Assembly (NCBI GenBank): GCA_934364765.1
Contig: CAKRMO010000067.1
Location: 1-6,458, forward strand
Reading direction: 5' to 3'
Origin: an uncultured Bacteroidaceae bacterium
GTDB lineage: Bacteria > Bacteroidota > Bacteroidia > Bacteroidales > Bacteroidaceae
Length of the DNA stretch: 6,458 bases
The notes under the pieces are model-generated. The model was not told where the DNA came from. It saw only the letters and a list, made by a program, of their open reading frames with translations, and ran no database searches. A program made the position numbers and the translations under genes. This document shows, one piece after another, positions 1 through 5,981 of this stretch; position 1 is the first letter of the stretch, and each line of letters opens with the position of its first letter.

Positions 1-50
1 GCAATAAAAGAGGCCAAACACACCATTTCTGATTTCTCATCCTTAGCTGA

Positions 51-93
51 AATAAAAAAACAGGCAGCATCGCAATCGCGGTGCTGCCTGTTT
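51..93 (-). terminator. Rho-independent terminator of the GH27 gene
   Basis: Bases 58-69 (AAACAGGCAGCA) are perfectly complementary to 82-93. The stem continues inward through a T-G pair (70/81) and CGC/GCG (71-73/78-80) to a four-base loop, giving about 16 pairs. On the minus strand the stem is followed by a T-rich run (bases 57 down to 51). It lies 13 bases past the GH27 stop codon. There is no T-run on the plus-strand side, so it should act on minus-strand transcription only. Confidence 0.9.
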
Positions 94-106
94 GGGGTCG
101 TAAGCC

Positions 107-2317
107 TTAATAGGTTATCTTAATGTATCTCACGCCGTGTGTCGGCAGGTAATAGTTCAAGTCTGACGTGCTGATGTCCTTTTGCCTCCACAGGTCGCGC
201 ACAGATTTTAGGCTGCTTATGCCGAGCTTGCCGAAGTATTTTTTGAGATCAACATTTGCGTCCTCTTTTCCGAGGTTGAAAATGCCCACCGCATAACTTC
301 CGTCATAAAGTTTGCGCTTCCATATCTGTATGTCGCCATCGATTACTTCCGCCTTTGCCTGTTTTCCTAGAATGTCCTGGTTTACGGCTATCACTTCGTT
401 GTTGCAAAGCAGGCGTTTTGTGAACTCGTCCATCTGTGCCACGTCGCAGCCGATGAGAAGGTTCGAGGCGAGCAGCGACCAAAGGGTGATGTGCGTGTAT
501 TGTTCGTCAACGGTGAGGCGTGAGTCGCGCAGGTTTTCGCCCCAACCCACTTTTCCCACGACAAGCATATCGGGGTCGTTCCAATGCCCGGGCTGTGAGT
601 ATGGGTAAAGCTCCCTTTGCCTTACAAAGCCGATTTCGTGGAATGATTCCCAAGTGTCGGTTATGTCGCCTGTGGTTCTCCATGAGTTTGCGTCCACAAA
701 TTCCCCCCAGCGCCATACGTCCGCCATTCCGTACTGGCACAGGCTGTAGAAAATGTCGCGTGGCTGCTGGCGCAGGAACAGTTGCATTTTCATGTATGGG
801 CGTATGTACGACGGAGTGGTGTAGTCGCCGTTTTCGCTGTGTTTTTTGCTGTATCCGCACCAATCGTATTTAAGGTAGTCAACTCCCCAGCTGTTATAGG
901 TTTCCGCGTCTTGTTTCTCGTGGTCGATAGATCCGAGATAGCCGCCGCAGGTTTTGTCTCCGGGCGAGGAGTATATGCCGAACTTCAGTCCCTGCGAGTG
1001 CAGCCAGTCGCCAAGGGCTTTCATGTCGGGGAACTTGTCGTTAGTGGCGATAGTGCCGTCGGCGTTGCGCTTTGCAGCCTCCCATGCGTCATCTACATTG
1101 ATATAGGAATAGCCGTAGTCGGCAAGGCCTTTGTCGAGAATAGCCTGTGCGGAAGATATAACCTTTTCCTGCGAAACGCTCAAGCCCCAGCAGTTCCAGC
1201 TGTTCCATCCCATTGGCGGGGTGAGGGCTATCTTGTCGCCCACGACTATCGCCATTTTCTTTTCGTCAGAGCCGTCGGCGTTTTGAGCCTTGATTGTTAT
1301 GCTGTATTCGCCCCTGTCTTTGATGCAGCCCGAAAGAATGCCGTTTTCTGCGTCAAGCTTTACGCCGGCGGGAAGATTTTCCGCCGTAAACTTCATTGGT
1401 CTTAAGCCCGAAGCGGGTATGCGGTAGATGATGGGCGAGCCGGGGCGCACGCCATAGCGCAGTGCGCAGTTTATGACAGGCTTTTTGGGGGCAGTGGGCG
1501 TTAGTATGTATTTTGGCACATAATTCCCTTTGAGGGTTCTGCCTGTGGAGGCGTCTTTGTATGTTATGGAAAACCGTGTAAGGTTGTTTTCGTTCACGGG
1601 AATGGTGATTGTGCGTGCGGCTTTGCCTTTTACGCTTGTCTTCTGCTCGGATACGCTTGCCGTCCTGCCTGTTTCTATGTCTTTCCTCTCTATGGTAAGC
1701 GTGCCCTTTTGGGGTGCTTTGGCTGAATTTGAAAAGTTAATCACACAGCATTCCTTGCCTTTTAGTTTCTTGTGTCCCACTGTGAGCGTAAGGTCGTCAA
1801 TGAGGCTCGGCACCACCACCGTGGCCGGGCCGCCGCTAATGCCGCCGTCTCCGCTTTTGTTGTAAACGCGCACGGCTATCACGTTTTCCGCATCCCATTT
1901 GAGGATTTTGCTCGAAACTGGCACGTCGTATATGCGCTCTTTGTCCCACGCTGTCTGGTAGCCTTTGGGGTCGTTTTCCATACGCCCGCTTTTCCCTATA
2001 AGAACTCCGTTCAAATATGTTTCTTCAACATCATCGAATTTTCCGAGCTTGAACCTGACCGCTTTCCTTATGTCAGATGATTTAAGCAGCGACATGGGGA
2101 GCGTGAACCTTATTCTGTACCACGCGTATGTGCTGTCCTTGGTTAGGTCAATGCGGTTGAACTTAGGGGTTTTCCAGTTTTTGTCGTCAAGCGCAGGGCT
2201 TTTCCATTCCATGTTGTCTCCGTGCTTGATTTTAGCCTTGTCGCCGATTATTATTTGGGCTTTCGCGCAAACGGCGCAGCCTATAAAAATCGGGGCAATC
2301 AGTAAACTTTTTTTCAT
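107..2317 (-). CDS. Secreted GH27 family alpha-galactosidase-type glycoside hydrolase with N-terminal beta-sandwich modules
   Basis: This is a predicted exo-glycosidase (736 aa from the chosen start) that would remove terminal alpha-linked galactose from oligosaccharides or glycans in the periplasm or at the cell surface. The signal peptide covers residues 1-20 and ends in AKA-Q, typical of signal peptidase I sites in Bacteroidetes. Residues about 25-170 resemble a galactose-binding-like beta-sandwich (YLNGVLIGKSG). Residues about 180-270 look like a beta-rich linker. Residues about 275-360 look like a putative Ig (He_PIG) domain (LPAGVKLDAENGILSG). The GH27 barrel begins at LTPPMGWNSWNCWG (about 366) and continues with YINVDDAW. 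Asp485 in YLKYDWC matches the family nucleophile and Asp551 in TTGDITDTW the acid/base. A C-terminal beta-sandwich follows. The reading frame opens 11 codons earlier at 2350, but the -7 promoter box (2348-2355) overlaps that ATG, and a normal signal peptide begins at 2317. The gene seems monocistronic. GH27 also includes alpha-N-acetylgalactosaminidases and isomaltodextranases, so exact specificity is inferred. Confidence 0.93.
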   Translation of the reverse strand: MKKSLLIAPIFIGCAVCAKAQIIIGDKAKIKHGDNMEWKSPALDDKNWKTPKFNRIDLTKDSTYAWYRIRFTLPMSLLKSSDIRKAVRFKLGKFDDVEETYLNGVLIGKSGRMENDPKGYQTAWDKERIYDVPVSSKILKWDAENVIAVRVYNKSGDGGISGGPATVVVPSLIDDLTLTVGHKKLKGKECCVINFSNSAKAPQKGTLTIERKDIETGRTASVSEQKTSVKGKAARTITIPVNENNLTRFSITYKDASTGRTLKGNYVPKYILTPTAPKKPVINCALRYGVRPGSPIIYRIPASGLRPMKFTAENLPAGVKLDAENGILSGCIKDRGEYSITIKAQNADGSDEKKMAIVVGDKIALTPPMGWNSWNCWGLSVSQEKVISSAQAILDKGLADYGYSYINVDDAWEAAKRNADGTIATNDKFPDMKALGDWLHSQGLKFGIYSSPGDKTCGGYLGSIDHEKQDAETYNSWGVDYLKYDWCGYSKKHSENGDYTTPSYIRPYMKMQLFLRQQPRDIFYSLCQYGMADVWRWGEFVDANSWRTTGDITDTWESFHEIGFVRQRELYPYSQPGHWNDPDMLVVGKVGWGENLRDSRLTVDEQYTHITLWSLLASNLLIGCDVAQMDEFTKRLLCNNEVIAVNQDILGKQAKAEVIDGDIQIWKRKLYDGSYAVGIFNLGKEDANVDLKKYFGKLGISSLKSVRDLWRQKDISTSDLNYYLPTHGVRYIKITY

Positions 2318-2347
2318 GCTATTATGTCTTTTTGAACTGTAAGTGTA

Positions 2348-2355
2348 CAAAAGTA
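2348..2355 (-). promoter_or_regulatory. Candidate -7 box of the GH27 promoter
   Basis: The minus strand reads TACTTTTG, a full match to the Bacteroidetes -7 consensus TAnnTTTG. It predicts a start near 2341-2343 and a leader of about 25 nt before the ATG at 2317. No TTG lies at the expected -33 distance, so the promoter may be weak or depend on an activator. The site argues against translation starting at 2350. Confidence 0.55.
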
Positions 2356-2550
2356 TAAGATTTTTTACAAACAGGTTCCAGTTTCGGATAAGAAATCATA
2401 AAACCGGGATTGACCATGTGCCTCATGGCATATCCGTGCGGTTGAATAATTGTCGAAGATACCGAAAAACGCCCAAATTTCTTAAAGCGTTGGTTCATAG
2501 AGCAATGGCCTGTTAAAAGGATGCCTCTTGCAATGAACTGCTTTTCAGGT
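2356..2550. other. Intergenic stretch with no recognised feature
   Basis: This lies between the GH27 promoter and the repeat element. A 78-codon minus-strand frame (2322-2558) crosses it but overlaps the GH27 start and has no protein-like features. Bases 2527-2533 (CTTGCAA) are an inverted match to 2553-2559 at the edge of the repeat. I see no RNA gene or gene fragment that I can name. Confidence 0.5.
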
Positions 2551-2707
2551 GTTTGCAAGTGATGAAAAAAGGTCTGATGTGGAATATTTTATGTCTGACA
2601 TAATTTTTCCTACGTCCTATGTAGTTTTTCCTACGTCCTATGTAGTTTTTCTTATGTCAGACGTAGTTTTTCCCATGTCCTATGTAGTTTTGCGGGTGTT
2701 TTGGAAA
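2551..2707 (+). repeat. Dispersed repeat element, left copy
   Basis: This 157-bp noncoding element recurs in inverted orientation at 6343-6458. The outer edge (2551-2580, beginning GTTTGCAAG and ending AAGGTCTGATGT) aligns without gaps to the reverse complement of 6429-6458, with differences confined to about five positions. The inner edge (2693-2707, CGGGTGTTTTGGAAA) matches the reverse complement of 6343-6359 (CGGAGTGTTTCGGGAAA) with small indels. Between the edges are five 21-bp units. It sits upstream of the GH27 promoter and beyond the terminator of the gene to its right, so it is neither coding nor obviously part of a transcript. I do not recognise a named family. Confidence 0.8.
2589..2693 (+). 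repeat. Five tandem 21-bp units with phased T-tracts
   Basis: Units run 2589-2609, 2610-2630, 2631-2651, 2652-2672 and 2673-2693. Units 2 and 3 are identical. The consensus is YYAYGTCCTAYGTAGTTTTTC; units 1 and 4 carry a TGA or AGA variant in place of CTA. Each core is a loose palindrome (CTAC...GTAG). The T-tracts start at 2604, 2625, 2646, 2667 and 2688, exactly 21 bp apart, close to two helical turns. A decayed sixth unit may precede at 2568-2588. There are no spacers, so it is not a CRISPR array. Confidence 0.92.
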
Positions 2708-2740
2708 GGGCGGCCAGTTTGGGGTTTGTGCGTATGCAGG

Positions 2741-2781
2741 GGCAATAAAAAAGGCAGTGCAATGGTACGGCACTGCCTTTT
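2741..2781 (-). terminator. Rho-independent terminator of the LTPEQ-protein gene
   Basis: Bases 2749-2760 (AAAAGGCAGTGC) pair perfectly with 2770-2781 around a nine-base loop. Reading the minus strand, the stem ends in a T-run and then ATTG. It lies 14 bases after the stop codon at 2796-2798. The T-run on the other side of the stem means it could also work weakly on the plus strand. Confidence 0.88.
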
Positions 2782-2795
2782 GTGGTATATGGTTT

Positions 2796-3983
2796 TTATC
2801 TCCCGAAAGAGCGCGTCCGCGTGTTGCCGCCTCCCGAATTGCCGCCGCTGTTCCGGCTTGGGGAAGTGCTTCTTATGCCCGGCGGCGTGTTGCGGCTTGG
2901 GCTGGGAGCCGGGGTGTTTTGCACATTGCTGCGTGAGTTTGATGAGGAACTGCGTATCCTGTCAGAGAACGACCTTCCGCCGTTGCCGCCGCCCGCTTCT
3001 GTGCGCGTGCCAAAACGGTTTGGCGTGGAGTTGCTGTTGCGCCCGTAGGAATTGCTGCTGCCGTAATTGCTGCGGTTGTTGCTGCCCGAAGTCCTTATGT
3101 TGCCGGTGTTGGAATTGTCCCTGCGGTTGTAAACAAACCTGCTGTTGTCCTCGCGCCTGCTGTTGCCGGGCTTCATATTGTTGCTGCCCGGAGGCGCGGT
3201 GTTGCCGTTGAAGCGGTTCCCGTTCCTGTCGGGGACGGGGCTGGAAGCGTTGTCTTTCCTTCCGCCGTTCTCAATCTTGTCGCGGAAATTGCCTCCGTTG
3301 CCGTAAACACGTCCGTTGTTTCTGTTGTCAAGGCGGTTGTTGTCCCTGCGGCCGTTTTCAGGTTTCACCATCATGCCTTTGTCAAAGTCTGGGCCTGGCT
3401 TGCGCGAATTGTCCCTGCGTCCGTAGTGTTCGCCGTTGTAGCGCGGGGCGTCAAGCCTCTCGCCGTTGCGGAAATAGTAGCCGTGTCCCCTGTCGCCGTA
3501 ACGGTCGCGCATTCCGCCGTTGGCACTGAAGGTCATGTGGCGGTAGGGGCTGTGCTTTGGACGCCTGCGCCAGCTAACCCCGCGATACACGTTGTAGATT
3601 GCAGGGCGGTTGAAATAGTAGAACCCACGGTCGTAGTAGTCGTACGTGGTCATTATGCATATTCCCGAACGCCATACCAGCGGACGGTAGAAGTATGAAA
3701 TGCCGGCAAAGCGGCTGAACTGCCAGTCAAAAAGCACATATCCCAAATCCTGGTTGCGGTAACGCCAATACAGGCCGTCGATGTCGCTCGCGTAGTTTAC
3801 GTTCAGGAAGTAGTTGAGGTTTATCTCATACGCCTTGTCATACTGTTCGGGCGTAAGGTTCAGCTCGTAAGCCATCTTGTCCGTAAGATACCAGGCGCGG
3901 TTACGTGATTCTTCGTAGCTCAGTGCGGAAACGCTTGCCGTTGCAAACAGTATTCCCGCCAGCGTAAGCATTAACTTTTTCAT
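2796..3983 (-). CDS. Exported protein of unknown function with LTPEQ motif and Arg/Asn/Gly/Ser-rich tail
   Basis: The product is 395 aa. Residues 1-20 form a signal peptide (lysines, hydrophobic core, SVSA), so it should act in the periplasm or envelope. Residues about 21-145 look folded. They contain LNLTPEQYDKAYEINL (41-56), then an aromatic-rich segment with YWRYRNQDLGYVLFDWQFSRF and SYFYRPL. The LTPEQ motif recalls the LTxxQ motif of the periplasmic proteins Spy and CpxP, but length and the rest do not match. From about 150 to the end the sequence is low complexity and probably disordered, with recurring basic motifs (RRDNS 189-193 and 288-292, RRDNN 212-216, RREDN 276-280) and a final RSFGR. 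The start is supported by the signal peptide and by a promoter 40-70 bases upstream. The gene is divergent from the histidine kinase. I recognise the general type from Bacteroidales genomes but know of no function. Confidence 0.85.
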   Translation of the reverse strand: MKKLMLTLAGILFATASVSALSYEESRNRAWYLTDKMAYELNLTPEQYDKAYEINLNYFLNVNYASDIDGLYWRYRNQDLGYVLFDWQFSRFAGISYFYRPLVWRSGICIMTTYDYYDRGFYYFNRPAIYNVYRGVSWRRRPKHSPYRHMTFSANGGMRDRYGDRGHGYYFRNGERLDAPRYNGEHYGRRDNSRKPGPDFDKGMMVKPENGRRDNNRLDNRNNGRVYGNGGNFRDKIENGGRKDNASSPVPDRNGNRFNGNTAPPGSNNMKPGNSRREDNSRFVYNRRDNSNTGNIRTSGSNNRSNYGSSNSYGRNSNSTPNRFGTRTEAGGGNGGRSFSDRIRSSSSNSRSNVQNTPAPSPSRNTPPGIRSTSPSRNSGGNSGGGNTRTRSFGR

Positions 3984-3996
3984 GGCTTTCTTTTTT

Positions 3997-4132
3997 GTTG
4001 GTGCAACATATTATTTTCTCAATGGCAAATATGCGGAATAAACAGTTTCCCTCCAAATTAAATCAGCTAAATGTTGTGCAAAATGCTTTAGAAACGGAAA
4101 ATGTTGCACAATCATGGCTTTTCCATGCACAA
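3997..4132. promoter_or_regulatory. Cluster of four TTGCACAA-like motifs in the divergent control region
   Basis: The sites are GTTGGTGCAAC (3997-4007, palindromic), TTGTGCAA (4074-4081), TTGCACAA (4104-4111) and ATGCACAA (4125-4132). The second and third form a perfect 8-bp inverted pair 22 bases apart. The first falls in the leader of the minus-strand gene; the last falls between the -33 and -7 positions of the kinase promoter. This placement would suit a shared DNA-binding regulator. No binding protein can be named. Confidence 0.4.
4026..4057 (-). promoter_or_regulatory. Promoter of the LTPEQ-protein gene
   Basis: The minus strand carries TTTG at 4057-4054 and CATATTTG at 4033-4026, separated by 20 bases. 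This matches the Bacteroidetes layout (TTTG, 19-21 bp, TAnnTTTG) with one mismatch in the -7 box. The predicted start near 4020 leaves a leader of about 37 nt before the ATG at 3983. Confidence 0.6.
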
Positions 4133-4139
4133 AAAGCAA

Positions 4140-4147
4140 TAGTTTTG
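4140..4147 (+). promoter_or_regulatory. Candidate -7 box of the histidine kinase promoter
   Basis: TAGTTTTG is a full match to TAnnTTTG. No good TTG lies 19-21 bases upstream (the region reads GGCTTTTCC). It predicts a start near 4152 and a leader of about 44 nt to the ATG at 4196. It lies inside the longer open frame that begins at 3995, which would therefore not be fully transcribed. Confidence 0.45.
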
Positions 4148-4195
4148 GATGGCGGGCGTTATAAAACTGACAAAACCAAAGGCGGAAATTCCCCA

Positions 4196-5380
4196 ATGCA
4201 GTGGCTCGACAGGATAAAGCGCGTTAAGATTGCCCTGGTCGTTGCAGCTTTTCTTATAGCAATGGCTTCGCTGGCAGTTTCCCATTTCCTTGTGAAGGAC
4301 ATGGAAAAGGAGGAATATGCCCGCATGGAGATTTGGGCGGAGGCAATGCGCTCGCTCAACCGCGCCGATGAGACAACCGACCTCGGGCTTGTGCTTAAGG
4401 TGATAAACGGAAACAACACTATTCCCGTGATAGTGCTTAACTCCGAGGGTAACCCGGAAATGTCGAGAAACGTGGCGCTTTCAAAAAACGATATGAGGGA
4501 CTCCGTAAACACCCTGCGGCGTTATGCCGAAAAATGGAAGGCCGCAGGAAATTCGGTGAGGATAAGCGCGGCGAGCGAGGACTATCCCGTAAGCAGGGCG
4601 ATAGGCTGTCTCGACATTTGCTACGACCGCAGCTCCATGCTAAACCGCCTTGCCGTCTATCCGTTCGTGCAGCTTGGCGTTGTGCTCGTTTTTGCCGTTG
4701 TTGCCATATTCGCCCTTATGAGCTCAAAGCGTGCGGAGCAGAACAAGGTGTGGGTGGGGCTTTCCAAGGAGACGGCCCACCAGCTCGGCACGCCCATATC
4801 GTCGCTTATGGCATGGACTGAAATTCTGAGGGAGACTTATTCCGACAGCCCGCTCATTCCCGAAATGGAGAAGGACGTGAGGCGGCTGCAGCTCATCGCC
4901 GAGAGATTTTCAAAAATCGGCTCTGTGCCGGAGCTTGAAACGCACAATATTGTGGCGGCCCTCGACAGGGCTGTTGACTATATGTCGCGCCGCGCCTCGA
5001 ACCATATCGAGGTGGTCAAGAAATACACACGCGAGAATATAAACGTGAGGATGAACTCGGCGTTGTTTGAGTGGGTGATAGAGAACCTGTCGAAAAACGC
5101 GATGGATGCCATGGAGGGAAACGGCGTGCTCGCCTTCGAGGTCAACGATGTGCCGGGAAAGGTGCTGATTGACGTTAGCGACACAGGCAAGGGAATACCG
5201 CACAAAAACTTCAACTCGGTGTTCATGCCGGGGTACACAACAAAGAAAAGAGGTTGGGGGCTTGGGCTTTCGCTCGCAAAGCGCATTATAGAGGAATACC
5301 ACCACGGCAGGATTTATGTGCTGTCCTCCGAAATAGGCAAGGGAACGGTTTTCCGCATCGAAATGCCCAAGCTGTCATAG
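4196..5380 (+). CDS. Membrane sensor histidine kinase, no adjacent response regulator
   Basis: This is a two-component sensor kinase (394 aa) that should autophosphorylate on histidine and pass the phosphate to an unidentified response regulator. A short basic N-terminus precedes membrane segment 1 (about 11-32). An extracytoplasmic sensor region of roughly 120 residues follows (WAEAMRSLNRADETTD, VINGNNTIPVIVL), then membrane segment 2 (about 155-176). I see no HAMP linker of normal size. The phosphoacceptor is His195 in SKETAHQLGTPISSLMAW. The ATPase domain shows an N box (ENLSKNAMDA, about 296-305), a G1 box (DTGKGI, 329-334) and a G2 box (GWGLGL, 353-358). The residue after the histidine is Gln, where many HisKA proteins have Glu; from memory this AHQLGTP form is usual in Bacteroidetes kinases. 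The frame is open from 3995, but the extra 67 residues are polar and unlike the family, and a -7 box lies within them, so I chose ATG 4196. The divergent gene may be a target. Confidence 0.93.
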   Translation: MQWLDRIKRVKIALVVAAFLIAMASLAVSHFLVKDMEKEEYARMEIWAEAMRSLNRADETTDLGLVLKVINGNNTIPVIVLNSEGNPEMSRNVALSKNDMRDSVNTLRRYAEKWKAAGNSVRISAASEDYPVSRAIGCLDICYDRSSMLNRLAVYPFVQLGVVLVFAVVAIFALMSSKRAEQNKVWVGLSKETAHQLGTPISSLMAWTEILRETYSDSPLIPEMEKDVRRLQLIAERFSKIGSVPELETHNIVAALDRAVDYMSRRASNHIEVVKKYTRENINVRMNSALFEWVIENLSKNAMDAMEGNGVLAFEVNDVPGKVLIDVSDTGKGIPHKNFNSVFMPGYTTKKRGWGLGLSLAKRIIEEYHHGRIYVLSSEIGKGTVFRIEMPKLS

Positions 5381-5408
5381 CTAACACGGAAAACAGGCGG
5401 CTGTAAGC

Positions 5409-5443
5409 AAAAGGACAGCCGCACGTTTTGCGGCTGCCTTTTT
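5409..5443. terminator. Bidirectional terminator between convergent genes
   Basis: CAGCCGCA (5416-5423) pairs with TGCGGCTG (5429-5436). AAAAGG (5409-5414) pairs with CCTTTT (5437-5442) across a single bulged A, and the T-run extends to 5443. A-run and T-run flank the stem, so it should stop both the kinase transcript (stop at 5380) and the lipoprotein transcript (stop at 5451). A second copy of the right-arm sequence upstream at 5397-5404 could compete for the left arm. Confidence 0.88.
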
Positions 5444-5450
5444 GACGTGA

Positions 5451-5819
5451 TTACTTGGTGAACTCTATAAGTGTGCCTGTGGCTATGGCTTTTCTTTTGC
5501 CCCATAATACATATCCCATAGTCTTTTGCTGTATGTTTATGTTTACTACAGCCCTTGAGCCTCCTTTGAGGTCGGCATTGTCATACATATTGCTTAGCGC
5601 AGATTCGTTTAGGGATTTCTTGGACATGCCGCCAATACATCCAAGCACATAGTTTTGTTTGCTTACGCCTTTGATTTGCCCGATGACTTTGTAGTTGGCT
5701 TGCGACAGGACTACGTCGGTTTGATTAAGGTTCTTGTTTGAGGCAAGTTCGCTGGAAAAGCTGCAACTGCTCAAAAGTCCGGCTGACAGGATTGCCAGCC
5801 CCAAAAATGCTTTTTTCAT
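5451..5819 (-). CDS. Small lipoprotein, possibly DUF6567-type
   Basis: The product is 122 aa. The signal sequence MKKAFLGLAILSAGLLSSC carries a lipobox (L16-S-S-C19), so mature lipidation at Cys19 is expected. The residues after the cysteine (SFSSELA) are not the acidic run linked to surface export in Bacteroides, so an inner-leaflet location is more likely. The mature part is about 104 residues with NQTDVVLSQANYKVIGQIKG, YVLGCIGGMSKKSLNESALSNMY and SRAVVNINIQQ, ending ATGTLIEFTK. From memory this pattern (a VIG-like strand, then GGxSKKxLxExA) matches Bacteroidales lipoproteins annotated as DUF6567, function unknown. Start: the only ATG giving a proper signal peptide, preceded by an A-rich leader. 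I see no convincing promoter just upstream. It may have an atypical promoter or depend on read-through from the RNA unit ending near 5890. Confidence 0.87.
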   Translation of the reverse strand: MKKAFLGLAILSAGLLSSCSFSSELASNKNLNQTDVVLSQANYKVIGQIKGVSKQNYVLGCIGGMSKKSLNESALSNMYDNADLKGGSRAVVNINIQQKTMGYVLWGKRKAIATGTLIEFTK

Positions 5820-5889
5820 TTTGTTTTTTGTTTTTGCCCTTGGCTCCCAAAACAGGCTGTTAGTTTTTTTATTAGGTTATGTAGATACT

Positions 5890-5981
5890 AAAAAAGACGT
5901 GGGAGTTTCTACTTTGCTTATCCCAGGTCTCGGGCTCTCGCATTGCCCATCATCGAGGATAAGCAACGCAGACAGCCCACG
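5890..5981 (-). terminator. Compound terminal hairpin and U-tract of the ncRNA
   Basis: On the minus strand CGTGGG (5981-5976) pairs with CCCACG (5903-5898) and is followed by TCTTTTTT ending at 5890. Inside, after a 9-by-10-base internal loop, a perfect 10-bp stem joins TTGCTTATCC and GGATAAGCAA (5966-5957 and 5923-5914). An 8-by-8 internal loop, a GGGC/GCCC stem (5945-5948 and 5932-5935) and a nine-base loop complete it. The six-pair base plus U-tract acts as the terminator; the symmetric bubbles suggest it is also a functional module. Confidence 0.72.

Noticed and set aside
782..1405. Plus-strand 207-codon frame inside GH27
   Set aside because: It is an antisense shadow of a well-supported catalytic domain, and its composition does not resemble a real protein.
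2322..2558. Minus-strand 78-codon frame upstream of GH27
   Set aside because: It overlaps the GH27 start codon and promoter, has no recognisable features, and would leave no room for the GH27 leader.
2589..2693. CRISPR array or plasmid iterons
   Set aside because: The units are contiguous with no spacers and no cas genes, which excludes CRISPR. Iterons can be 20-22 bp, but there is no rep gene and a second copy sits beside an unrelated promoter.
2549..3211. Plus-strand 220-codon frame, Cys-rich, starting in the repeat
   Set aside because: It is the antisense of the Asn/Arg-rich tail. Its start reads through the 21-bp units (seven codons each), giving an artificial FPTSYVV heptad. There is no signal, family or promoter.
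3995..4195. N-terminal extension of the kinase frame
   Set aside because: The 67 extra residues are polar and unlike sensor kinases, and a -7 promoter box lies inside them. ATG 4196 gives a normal N-terminus before membrane segment 1.
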